Origin: an uncultured bacterium
GTDB taxonomy: Bacteria; Patescibacteriota; Gracilibacteria; Absconditabacterales; Absconditicoccaceae
Length of the DNA: 64,000 nucleotides
Direction of reading: 5' to 3'
Assembly: GCA_947168725.1 (NCBI GenBank)
Contig: CAMVNA010000006.1
Span: 1 to 64,000, forward strand
Below the pieces are notes generated by a model. That model was not told the origin of the DNA. It worked only from the letters and a program-made list of their open reading frames with translations, and made no database searches. Numbering within the stretch: position 1 is the stretch's first letter; each line of letters starts with the position of its first letter. Shown here piece after piece: positions 33,482 through 44,591 of the stretch. The position numbers and the translations under genes are program-made.

Positions 33482-34372
33482 ATGGAGACTCTAGAACAAC
33501 GTTTTGAAAGAATAGAGGCATATTTAAAACAGAGATTACATGAATATAACCAAGTTATGCCTGTAAAAGGGTGAGAATGAGTAACCTTGCTAGAAATCTA
33601 TTGAGAATGGATGGATTATTTAGTAAAAGAGAATGTGAAGGGGAAGAGTAATTTTTTGTTAAAGTGGGAAAGTTTTTTAATGCAGCGTAATACAGATGCT
33701 ATTGTGGATTTGTTAATTGGTTTTTTTGAGGCTAAAAGACGCTATTGAAGAGATCAAGAAAGATGAGAACATAAGCGAAATTGGTTTGCATTATGCAAAA
33801 ATTATTGTGCAAAATGGTGATGGAATTCCGATGAAGATTTACTTTATAGTTTTTTTAGTTCTTATTCTGCAGCAGAGAGAAGGATTTATAAAAAAGCAGA
33901 AGCTGGTGAAGTATTGGCAGACACATCTAAGTCTTTATTACAGATCATGGCACTAAATAGAGATGAAATAGCTAAAAAACAAGAAGAGAAAAAAAGGAAG
34001 GCGGAGGAGAAAATGAAGAAAGAGGAAGAGAAGAGAAAAAGAAAGGAGAAAAGAGAAAAAAAGGCTGAAGAAAATAAATTAAAAAAGCTTCAAAAGAAAA
34101 AATCTAAGAAAGAAGAACTTATAGAAAAAAAATCAGAAGAAATTTTAGAAGATAATGAAAAAGAAGTTGACCCAGATTATCCAAAAGCACCGGAATGATG
34201 GAGTGGACCTACAGATTCGAGGTTTAATTGACCTATATTTCAAGCAGATGAAGAAAATTGAAAGGCTAAAGAAAATGTAGACAACTCAAAGAAAGATACT
34301 ATAATTAGGGATGAAAATTGAAATTTGAGGCGTACTAGTGATGGTCAGTATTTGTTAGATTTTGGTGAATAA
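33482..34372 (+). CDS. Hypothetical protein with a long Lys/Glu coiled coil
   Basis: 296 residues, not recognised. A compact N-terminal region (about 1-150) contains Trp- and Cys-bearing helices (RNWFALCKNYCAKWGWNSDE). It is followed by a highly charged helix of about 80 residues made almost only of Lys, Glu and Arg (about 160-240) and a short tail with a Pro/Gly-rich turn. Probably a long single helix or coiled coil. No membrane segment. A perfect 11-bp terminator stem follows at 34396-34425. Confidence 0.65.
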
Positions 34373-34395
34373 AATATTTCTATTTTATTTTGTTT

Positions 34396-34429
34396 AAAAA
34401 TTCCTATCCTATGGTAGGAATTTTTATTT
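34396..34429 (+). terminator. Intrinsic terminator after the coiled-coil gene
   Basis: AAAAATTCCTA (34396-34406) and TAGGAATTTTT (34415-34425) form a perfect 11-bp stem. Confidence 0.8.
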
Positions 34430-34441
34430 TGAATTGAATTT

Positions 34442-35158
34442 ATGCTTTCAATAAAAAATCTTTCAATATCTGTATGAGAAAAAGAAATATTAAATCAGAT
34501 TTCTTATGATTTTGAACTTTGAAAAAACTATTGCATATTATGAAAAAATTGAAGCTGAAAGTCATCATTAGCAATGGCATTAATGTGAAATCCAAGATAT
34601 GAAATAACTGAGTGAGAAATAGTATTGGATGGTGAGAAAATTTCGGAATTATCGCCAGATAAAAGAGCTAAACTTTGAATTTTTTTAGCTTTTCAAAACA
34701 TTCCAGAAATTCCATGAGTTAAGTTATTTGAATTTTTAAAATGAGTTTATGATAACGCAGTCAAAACCACAACATTTATGGAATTTAAAAAATTGATAGA
34801 ACCAATACTTGAAGAATTACAGCTTTCAAAAGATTTTCTTTGGCGTGATTTGAATGTTGGATTCAGCGGATGAGAGCGTAGAAAATTGGAAATATTACAA
34901 ATGAAGCTTTTGAATCCAAAATACATAATTCTCGACGAAATAGATTCATGATTAGATGTTGATGCGTTCAAAGTAGTTGCTGAATTGTTGAAATCAATGT
35001 CAACCAAAGAGAATTCATTTATAATTATTACGCATATTTTTACGATACTTGATTATTTAAATATAGATGAAACGATGGTTTTAGAACATGGAAAGGTTGT
35101 AGAAACTTGATGATGAGAAATAGCTAAAAGAATTAAGGAAAGCTGATTTAAAAAGTAA
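34442..35158 (+). CDS. sufC: Fe-S cluster assembly ATPase SufC
   Basis: 238 residues. The Walker A motif is LGKNGSGKSSLA with all three glycines coded TGA. The SufC-specific Q-loop region reads FLAFQNIPEIPGV, the ABC signature FSGGERRKLEILQ, and Walker B YIILDEIDSGLDVDA. SufC drives cluster assembly on SufB/SufD in the cytosol. A short SufB/D-like protein is encoded about 1.4 kb away on the other strand. No sufS or sufU is seen. alr follows after 21 bases and may be cotranscribed. Confidence 0.92.
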
Positions 35159-35179
35159 ATTTTATTTTATAATTATAGT

Positions 35180-36313
35180 ATGATGAGTATTAGAGATTGG
35201 TTTAAACCGAATATTGAACCTATGAATCATATTTACGTTAGTAAATCCAATATATTATATAATTATAAATATTTACAGTCATTAAAACCTCATGCAGATT
35301 TATTTCCCGTGATTAAGTCTAATGCGTACGGACATGGAATAGACCAGATTCTACAGATTTATAAATGATTACCAATAAGGTATGTTGTTGTAGATTCATT
35401 CCCAGAGTATAATATCGTACGTCGTCATAGTAAATTTAACGTTTTGTTGTTATGAGAAACCTTGCCAGTGAATTATAGTAAATTTAATTTTAAGAGGACG
35501 GCATTTTGTGTTTATAATCTTGAAACTTTGCAGGCTTTGGCAAAACTTAATAAAAAGTTGAAAATTCATCTATTTCTGAATACAGGAATGAATCGTGAAT
35601 GAATAGATGCAGATTTGTTACCAAATGCTTTGGAGTTCTTGAAAAAATATCCAAAAATTATTATTGAGTGAGTTATGTCTCATTTGTTTTCGACTAACAA
35701 ATTGGATGTAGAAAAGCAAGTCGATGCATTTAAAATGATGTATCAACTAATTATAGATTATGGACATGTACCAACATATCGTCATATTTGAGCGAGTGCA
35801 TGATTATTAAAACTTCAAGATGATTTTTTCAATGCATATCGTCCAGGATTAGCTCTTTATGGATATAATCCATTATCGGAGGATGATTCAGATTTTGATT
35901 TATGAGAAAAATTACAGCCAGCACTATCTTTATCTTCAATTATTATTGCTATAAATTCAGTACCATATAATGAATGAGTTTCTTATGATTCACAATGGAA
36001 ACAATTAGAAAAGGAAGATAAAATCACGGTTACAGTTCCGTTTGGATATGCGGAATGACTACCTCGTGCAGTTCGTGAAAAACTTAATATTAATCATGAA
36101 GATGGTGATTTGAGACAAATATGAAATATATGTATGAATCTCTCATGTTATCTGTGAAATGAAAAAGTGCTTATTTGAGATAAGGTTCGGTTATTAAGAA
36201 AGGATCAGAAATTGGAGAATTCAATTTTATGATGGGCAAAAGCTTCTGGAACTATTCCTTATGAGATATTAGTTCATTTGGATAGAGGAATTAGGAGGGA
36301 AATTGTAGAATAA
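35180..36313 (+). CDS. alr: Alanine racemase
   Basis: 377 residues. The PLP-binding Lys is in FPVIKSNAYGHGIDQ (about residue 46). The barrel continues with FLNTGMNREGID and the C-terminal domain has VPFGYAEGLPR and the GNICMNLSCYLG block that corresponds to the family's C/M-D motif, here with Asn. It makes D-alanine for peptidoglycan and pairs functionally with murF at 53441. It follows sufC by 21 bases. A terminator lies at 36321-36350. Confidence 0.9.
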
Positions 36314-36320
36314 AATAATA

Positions 36321-36350
36321 AAAAGCTGATCGTGATGGTCAGCTTTTATT
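36321..36350. terminator. Terminator between converging alr and pyk
   Basis: AAGCTGATCGTGATGGTCAGCTT with flanking A and T runs, so it can serve both strands. Its core is the same as in the pflB terminator. Confidence 0.8.
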
Positions 36351-36356
36351 TTAAAT

Positions 36357-37775
36357 TTATTCTACAACGGTAATTCTAATTAAAGGATCTGTTTCTTGTC
36401 ATCTTTTTTTATCTCAAATAATTATAATTTTTTCTCAGATAGAAATCAAATTCTTTTCTTTAAGGATTTTTAGAGTTATATCTTGATTTTCACTTGTATG
36501 TTCTTTCCATTCTTCCATTTTAATTCATTGAATCCCTGCGAGAATATTCATTCAATCTACAATCTTTTTATCAGGGCAACAGGCAAATACATGTTGATTT
36601 GGTTTAAATGCTGATACAAATTTTGCTAAATGTCAGCTTGTTGTGAAGACTAAAATATGATTAATTTTTAATTCGTCTGCTAGTGATAAAGCGTGTTTAA
36701 CGAGAGATTTTTTTCATAAGGATATTTCATCATTTTGCACTAATTCAAAATCCTTATGTGAATACACTAGATTTTTTTCTGCTTCTTCAATTGCTTTGCT
36801 CATAGTTTCTACTGCTTGTACTGGGAATTTTCAAACAGCAGTTTCTTCACTAAGCATAAGTACATCTGCTCATTGAATTCTGGAATTATAAACATCTGAA
36901 ATCTCTGCTCTAGTTGGTATTGGAGAATTTACCATGGTCTTCAATAATTCTGTAGCCATAATAGCAGGCTTTCACCATTTTCTACATGCATCTAAAATAT
37001 ACGTTTGATAGTATGGTAATTTGAAAATTGGTACTTCAATTCATAAATCTCATCTAGCAATCATAATGGCGTCAGATGCTTGAGTAATTTCATCGATATT
37101 TTCTAGTCATTCTTGATTTTCTATTTTTGCAATAATTTGCACATGGTCTGCATTATTTTCGTGAAGGAATTCCCTAACTTCTTCAATATTTTTTTTAGTT
37201 CTTACAAAAGAGATTGCTACAAATTCTATTCAGCATTCTAAACTGAATAATAAGTCTTTTTTATCTTGTTCAGTTAATCATGGAAATTTTAAACTCATTC
37301 ATGGAAAATTCATATGTCTTCTAGATCAGACTTCGAGATTATGCTTAGAAATTACTTTAATAAAATCTGAATTTACTTCCGTTACTTCTACTTCCATTAG
37401 TCATGATTCGATTTCAATTTTATCTCAAATTTTAATATCTTCTAGTAAGTAAGGATAGTCACAGAACATATCTGAATCTTCATTCATTAAAGATTCATCT
37501 ACAAATATTCTAAATTCTTCTCATTTTTGGTATGAATATGGTTTTTCTCTGGCTCATGTCCTTACTCAGGGTCATTTTGTGTCTACTAAAATTCAGAGAT
37601 TAGTCAATCATTTTTTATTTAATTCATGGATAAGCTTGATTACAGGAGCTGTGGTATCATATTGAGCATGCGGGAAATTAAATCTGACTATATTTGCTCA
37701 AGCATTATAAATGTTTATAAGATCTTGTTCTTTGTAGGTGTCTCTAATTGTTGCAATAATTTTTGCTTTTTTCAT
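36357..37775 (-). CDS. pyk: Pyruvate kinase
   Basis: 472 residues, normal length. Visible motifs: [10 protein letters not shown] near the start, VDTKGPGVRTG, the active-site region [17 protein letters not shown], and IMIARGDLGIEV followed by [20 protein letters not shown]. Transfers phosphate from phosphoenolpyruvate to ADP. With gpmI (51848) and pflB (20519) it supports lower glycolysis. It is the downstream partner of the AMP phosphorylase gene on the minus strand, with a 114-base gap. Confidence 0.95.
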
Positions 37776-37889
37776 GGTATATCATTTTTTATTTAAAATA
37801 TAAAGCTTCATTTTCAAATCATTCTGAATATCAAGTTTAGTTAATCATGCTAATTATGTTTAACTGCATAAAATTAATAAGTCAGATTT

Positions 37890-39596
37890 CTAATTGTCTT
37901 TTCATTTTTGTTTTTTTGTAGGGTGTGTAGTTTTTTTTGACTTATCTTTTATTTTATTGGCTACTTTTGACAAAGAGTTTAAAATTTTTCATTCTTTATT
38001 AGCTCATTTTACGAATGGAGCAAAAGAGGATATTTGAAATGGATTTTTCTCTTTTAAAGCTTTAATTCCTGCTTTTAAATTAATATCATCTTGAGCATAT
38101 AAAGTTGCAATTACGTCACCTTTTTTAACAGAACTTCATGTTTTTTTATAAATATACATTCATGCCTGATCAATGATAGGGCAACCTAGTCTTCTACAAA
38201 CAGAATTTACATCGTGTAAATCCATTCATGAAATCTTTCATTCTTTTTCGGCAAGTACATCATAAGTATGTTTACCCAATTTAAGAGATTCTGAGTTAAC
38301 ATCTGGATCCCCTCATTGAGCAGCTATAATTTCTTTCATTTTATTTCGAGCAGCTCCAGTTTGTAGCTGATGTCTTGCTAAATTCATTGCACTTTTACCT
38401 GTTACTAATCAGATATTTTCAATAAGTTTACCTCAAAGAAAAACTATTTTATCTTCTAGATCTTTTGGTCTATCTGGGTGTTGTTGTAATACTCTTAAAA
38501 CTTCACGAACCTGTAGTACAGCTCAAACCCCATTTCAAATAACTTCATTTGCTTGTGTAATTTGAACTGACATTTTCATTCAGAGTTTTTTTCCAACGAT
38601 TTCAAATCTTTTTTTCCAGTCTTTTGCCTCTTCCATGCTAGTTACTTTAGCTGTTGGTCACACAGGAATATCTATAAGAGAGTGAGTAACTCACATTGCA
38701 TATTTCTTAGCCATAATTGAGCTCACAACTTTAGCTTTTGATTGCATAGAAAGAGGATATTGAACTTTGATTAATTTATCATCAGCTGGTGCTAAATCCA
38801 ATCCTCATCACCAAACTAAACAACAATTTGTTTTTTGTACTAATTCTTCAATGCCTTCTTTATCAAAATTAATATTCATAAGAACATTTACACATTCTCA
38901 TGTGGCAGCAGGTGATGTGATAGATTTAGAAAAGTTTTTTGGAATTTTGATTCATAAACTTGCAATTAAAGGGATTAATACCATTGTTGTTTCGTTCCCA
39001 GGCACTCATCAAATACAGTGTTTATCTGCAATGATTTCTCATTTTGGATATTTAAACATAGCCCCACATTCAGCCATTGCTTTTGCTGTAAGATATGTTT
39101 CTTCATCAGATGTTGGGTAAAAATAACTGGAAGCAACATAATAAGTCATCATTGTATCATCGACTTTATTTTCAGAGATGTCTTTAATTATTGAGTAAGT
39201 TTCCTCATAAGTAATAGGTTCTCACCTCATTTTTTTTCTAATAGCATTTGTCGTTATAGATGCTCATTCAGTAAGGCAAATCCCAACCATTTCCAAATTT
39301 TTAATTTTATATTTTTTTGCTAATTCATCTGAAACACCTATAGTTCAAATTGTTACTCTGTTTGAAAATGACACATCAGCAACAATTTCTTCTCAATTAA
39401 TTCTTATAATACTTACTTTATTGTGTACAGTAATACCATAGGCCATTGCCTGGTTAGGATTGAGAAAAGCAATCATTCTTTCTCCATCTTGCATGTCACT
39501 GATAAAGATTCTTGCTGTAAAATATGAATCAGGATCTTCTCTAAATGCGTGATAGTTTTTTCTTCGTTTATCAACTTTTGAAGCAAATCGTCCCAT
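37890..39596 (-). CDS. deoA: AMP phosphorylase (thymidine phosphorylase family)
   Basis: 568 residues. An N-terminal domain of about 85 residues precedes the phosphorylase core, as in archaeal-type AMP phosphorylase rather than ordinary DeoA. Core motifs include MAECGAMFKYPKGEIIADKH, GGVPGNETTMVLIPLIAS and VWGGGLDLAPADDK (about 294). The Lys/Thr-rich tail (about 540-568) is longer than usual, and ends KKQKGKDN because TGA is Gly. AMP phosphorylase turns AMP into adenine and ribose 1,5-bisphosphate, which with an isomerase and form II/III RuBisCO gives 3-phosphoglycerate; those two partners are not in the window. Confidence 0.85.
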
Positions 39597-39752
39597 TTTT
39601 TGTTTTTATTAATATAAATAAAAAAGATATCTGATTATATCCCAAAATATAAAAAAATGCAAATTTTGAGTTCGTTTTTTTAAGATATTCAAATATTTGA
39701 AAAATATAGATAAAACTGTATATTGAATTTGGTTTATATTGGATTTCAAATT

Positions 39753-41021
39753 ATGCTTTCACTTTATATTCATATTCCATTTTGTGTAAAAAACTGTCCA
39801 TATTGTAGTTTTTCTGTCGTTCAAAATCCAAGCGACGAAATGATGCAGACTTATTTAGAAAGATTACATAATGAAATAGATGAGTGGTGAAACGTATTTT
39901 GAAAGGTAGAGATTAGAACGATTTATTTTGGATGAGGGACCCCAAATTTGATATGAGCAGAAGAAATAAAAAAGCTGATTCATCATTGTGAAGATGTTTT
40001 TGATTGTGAAAATGTAGGTGAACTGAGTTTTGAATGTAATCCTTTCCCGCAAAATCAGGTTTATGAATTTGTTTCAGAACTTCAAAAATCATTTAAAAAA
40101 TATCCAAGAGTTCGTTTTTCATTTGGAATTCAGAGTTTGGATAATTGAGTCTTAGAAAATGCATGACGTCCATATACATTTCCATGAATGGTAGACTTCT
40201 TACGTGGATTACGTGATTTAAAACTAGAAAATAGTGTATATAACTTTGATTTTATGGCGTTCGGAGTTTTTAATCAAACAAAAAAATGAGATTTGCAACT
40301 TTGGACTCCATCAGCTTTAGAATTTTTTCATGACTTTGTAAATTCATGATTTGCAGATAGTTTTTCATTATATATGTTAGAATTATTTGATCATCAAAAA
40401 TGGAAGAAAAATTCTAATTGAAATTCCATTCATTCAGGGAAAAATTGAATATTTTGAAATGAAGATGAGATATATGAAGAGTTTGATGTCTTAAAGAATA
40501 TTGTTCAAGAATGATGATACAAACGTTACGAGATATCAAATTTTGCGGCAGTAGGGAAGTCTAGTATCCACAATAGAGTTTATCGAGAGATGGAAGATTA
40601 TCTTTGATTATGACTTTCTGCTTCATCATTTATAAATAGCAAAAATCAGTATTTTTGAGATGTTCTTAAATATTTAAAACAAGAAGATGTCTCACCTTAT
40701 TCAAAAAAACAATGAATACGTTGGACGAATACACCATATTATCCAAAATATATTTGAAATGAAAAAATATCAGAATCTGCTATTCAGCTCATGTCAGAGT
40801 TAGATTATTTAATTGAATCTTTCTTTCTTTCATTACGCACTGATAGATGAATTAATGATATATCAAAATTTGAGGCAGTTTTAGTTAAAGATTATTCAGA
40901 GAAAATAAAATTATATGAAACCAATGGATTTTTGAAGTTATATGAGAATGGATTCGTTCTTACTGATGAATGAATGGACTGCTATAATGGAATAATTACA
41001 GAATTACTTATGAAAATTTAA
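39753..41021 (+). CDS. HemW-like radical SAM protein
   Basis: 422 residues. The radical SAM cluster motif is HIPFCVKNCPYCSF (Cys at about 11, 15 and 18), followed by IRTIYFGGGTPNLIG, the usual glycine-rich SAM site, where two of the four Gly are TGA. A HemW-type C-terminal domain follows (FFLSLRTDRGIND). Family members were called oxygen-independent coproporphyrinogen oxidases; many are heme chaperones. No heme genes are nearby, so the role is open. The last four bases overlap the convergent gene's stop. Confidence 0.85.
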
Positions 41022-43195
41022 ACGGCGAGTTTCTCTAAATTAATAAAATCTCAAAGATCTCATAAATTGATAACATAAAAATTAGGGTATCAATATCATT
41101 TTTTATCCTCTGTATAAAAACTGATGCTATATCCTTCATTGTTAGTATCCAATGCAGTATTTCTAAGAGTGTCTGAAGTTGAAAATCTTCTTATTTTATA
41201 AGCATTCTTATCATGGAGTTGTTGGGTTGTAATTAATCAGTGAAATCAATCACTTTCTTTGTTGATATAAAATATTTTATTTTTTTTGATGAAATAATTC
41301 AAAATTAAAGGAATTAATTCGTCAAATCTATAAGTGTTTTCTTTTGTTCTGTAGACTAGTCAATCTAAAGGAAGTTTTTTACCATCAATGACTAAATATT
41401 TATAATCATCGTTCTTTGGTTGTGGTAAAACTCATCTTTTTATTTTATCTTCATAAATATCGATATCAAACGAAATATCTTTGAGAGTGCTTTCGGTGAA
41501 ATATCTTAGCCTGTTTAATGATATAGATTTTCATAGCTCTGGATCATTCATGTTTTTTACTCTGTTGAAGATTCTTTTTTCCAAATCTAAAAAATTGTGG
41601 TTTCATATTCCTAAATCATTGCTATGTGGATAAAAAGAAATTTCTTGATATAGTGAAACATCTTCATCAATCTTATCACCATTACTTCACTCATTGTATT
41701 CATCTTTATTGATTGTATATTTTACGATTAATTTGAAATCTTCATATTTACCATTTGCTCATCTTTTGACTTCTCATGATGCAATTTTATATGCCTGTTT
41801 CATTCATTGACTAGGATTCTTTTGGTTTAGTGAACGATAAATCTGAGATATGCTATCTATTTTTGAGCTTTTATTTAATGTTTTTACTCTCTTTGTTATT
41901 TCAATGTTTTCATCATCAAATCCAGACAAATAGTCTTCTAATTCGTTAAGTATTTCACTTTCAGTCTTTTCATCTATGAAATCTCATTTTTTGTCCGCTT
42001 GAATGCTTTCAATATATATTCATTTAGTGTTAGATATCTTATCTAGATAATTTTTGCATAAAGCAATGATTGAATTTTTAATTTCTTCAGGAGCCTTCTC
42101 TTCTCAATAAAAAGTAGCTCTTATTCAAGACTCATCTTTTATTTCTTTAGTTCTTCATCAAATTTTTAACATCTTTGATGCATCAGTCTTATATCTGGCA
42201 GTGAGGTCCCAATTTTGAGAATCTTCTAATCATTCTTTGCTTGAGGTTCGTTGTTCTGTAAGTTTTTTGTGAATTATTCATTTATCTGATAATGATCATT
42301 TTGTGTGTTCTTCTCTTAAATTGATTGTTGTATACAAATTATTTAAGAATGATTTTCTAGATTTGTACCACTCGTTTGCTCATTCTGGTCATCATTCTTC
42401 ATACGCATTAAAACTATTAGGTTCCATGAGATACATTATAGCTTTTACATAATGATCTAATGTTCATATAATTGGTTCTCATCTGGAGTTTTCTTTTCTT
42501 AAAAAATTGAAATCTCAATCATGAAAGATTTTATGAAACGATTTAGAAGATCATGAATTTGGTATATTTTTTATTGTTTTCAAAAAAACTCGTCAAATAT
42601 ACTCTAATCATCATTGAGTAATTTGTCATTCTTTGTCTATGTAATCATGATTTTTATCGTATAGAATATTAGCGAGAGCTAAACATATGTCATTATATAG
42701 TATTCATTCTTTTGGAGACATCTTTCATTCTTTTACCAGTTTTTTAGATAATAAGGTATAATATTTGCGAAATCTTTTATGGGGAAGATGTTTTTTGTTT
42801 TCTAAATCTATTCTAGAAATTATAAAGTTTTTCCTGATAAAATCTCTGATTCAGCTTTTTAAATGTTCTTTATCAGATTTTTCAATTATTTTAGATTCAT
42901 CTATTTTGGAATAAGCTTTATTACGGATGTTTATTATGTTAATTTCCTCAATATTTCATAAAATATCAACTGCTCATTTTTTTGGAGAATCTTTTCTTTT
43001 GCTTTCTGAGATTTTCCAATCTTCGTCGTATGATAATTGGGCAGTATCCGATTGTCATTTATTCCCCGTCTTTAATTTATACAAAATTAAGGCAGCTTGT
43101 ATCTGTGAAGTGATGGGATTGATTACTTTTCTATATTTTCGTTGCTTTTCCTCTGTAAATTTTCAAGTTTCATTTCTTAGTTCTTGCTTGTTCAT
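41018..43195 (-). CDS. 725-residue orphan protein, possible RelA/SpoT-like segment
   Basis: Very hydrophilic, Lys/Asn/Asp/Glu-rich, with no membrane segment or signal peptide. The middle (about 345-385) reads LTARYKTDASKML then KEIKDESGIRATFYGE, which resembles the R-K-S and (I)xDxxGxR pattern of RelA/SpoT-type nucleotidyltransferases. The match is short and could be chance. The C-terminal region (about 600-725) has alternating strands. It has a near-consensus promoter and no cotranscribed neighbour. Abundant in-frame TGA shows it is native. A nucleotide-signalling or toxin role is a hypothesis only. Confidence 0.6.
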
Positions 43196-43230
43196 CGGTA
43201 TATTATGATATAATATAAATCTGTACTTAT

Positions 43231-43258
43231 ATTATAAACAAAATACACAAAAAGTCAA
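43231..43258 (-). promoter_or_regulatory. Near-consensus promoter of the 725-residue gene
   Basis: On the minus strand TTGACT (43258-43253), 16 bases, TATAAT (43236-43231). Confidence 0.7.
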
Positions 43259-43276
43259 CTTATTTTAAGCAATATT

Positions 43277-44470
43277 TTATGAAAATAATCCTATAAATAA
43301 TTGAGGAGCAAACTCGAAAATCATTCTTAAAGATGCAAATAGGAATAGGAATATTCATTCGACCTTAGATAATTTCCATCATGTTCTCATAAATATCAGA
43401 GTAATTACAAGTGTAAATATTAAAATCAACATGGAAAATATGTTGTCATACATGAAGCTTCCTAAAAAAGTTTCACAATTTCAAATTAAACATTTAGGAG
43501 TTAGGTGTAAAGGTGTAATTACAGATGAGATTCATACAATTCATAGGATATTAAATATATCGGATCAAATTACATTTCATACTCACATATCGTATTTTTT
43601 CTTTATAATTGCGGCTAGTGTGGCTGCCATTTCTGGTAGACTAGTACCTGCAGCGATAATTGTTGCTCAAATAGCCCACTCAGATATTCAAAGTGTAGTA
43701 GCAACATATACGGCGGATGCTACAATTATATCAGATGACATCACTAGAAGTCATATACTCGCAATTATTTTAGTTATATTTAACAATATTCAATTTTCGT
43801 GCTCCTTTCTCCTTTGTTTCTTTTTGTTGAACAAAGATAAAAAGAATAAAAATAGGAGTACGCACATAAATATAGTAGAATATGCTGACAATCAAAATTT
43901 TATATTAAATCAGTTTTCTGTGTTTATATTTGTTATAGATAAAATGAAAATACATACAAACAGATACATGAAATTTTTGATTTCAGGGAGTTCTATTCCA
44001 TTAGCATTTCAGACTTCTTCCATTGGATCTTTTTTAATCCATAAGTATCAATTATAGCAAACAAGTAAACCTAGGCATATTGCTCATTCTCGTCATAAAA
44101 GTTGCTGATCCCAAAGAAATACGAATAATAAACATGAAATTAAGAATAAAAATAATCCATCTCTATAAACAAGTTTTTTTTGTATAATAATTGGTACAAA
44201 TATCGCACTGAGTCAAAGAATAAATCATAGATTAAATATGTTTGAACCTACGATGTTTCATACTGATAAAGATCCACTCCCATTTATAGCTGACATTGCC
44301 GAAAGAAACAATTCAGGTGCAGATGTTCCTATTGCTAGAATGGTTAATCCTATGAATAAAGGAGATAATTTAAATATTTTAGCGACTCTTACACTTGAGT
44401 TAATTAATTTATCTGCAGAAAATCATAACAAGAACAATCATAATAATAGTACAATAATAGCCAGGACCAT
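43277..44470 (-). CDS. Na+/Ca2+ exchanger family antiporter (CaxA/YrbG-like)
   Basis: 397 residues, about ten membrane segments. Both alpha repeats of the family are clear: AIGTSAPELFLSAMSA with VGNIVGSNIFNLGF (about 47-82), and AAGTSLPEMAATLAA with VGNVIGSDIFNILG (about 272-310). The acidic residues in these motifs bind the cations. A charged cytoplasmic loop (KKKQRRKEHE) separates the halves. Exchanges Ca2+ for Na+ across the membrane. It stands alone between RNase J and the 725-residue gene, in the same direction. Confidence 0.92.
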
Positions 44471-44532
44471 ATTTTTATATATAAGATAAACACTTAATTC
44501 TAGTGTTCTATGCTAAAAATACAAGCAGAAGA

Positions 44533-44562
44533 AAAGAGCCGATTGATTTCAACCGGCTCTTA
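44533..44562 (-). terminator. Intrinsic terminator of rnj
   Basis: AGAGCCG and CGGCTCT pair, with an inner TTGA/TCAA, and TTTT follows on the minus strand. Confidence 0.75.
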
Positions 44563-44591
44563 GTTTTAATTAAATGAATTTTGTGGTTTGT

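Noticed and set aside
33482-34372. Calling the coiled-coil protein a TolA or motor-like protein
   Set aside because: Only its charge pattern supports this; no domain motif was visible.
43431-44057. Long plus-strand ORF of 208 residues
   Set aside because: It is antisense to the Na+/Ca2+ exchanger, whose two conserved motifs prove the minus strand is coding.
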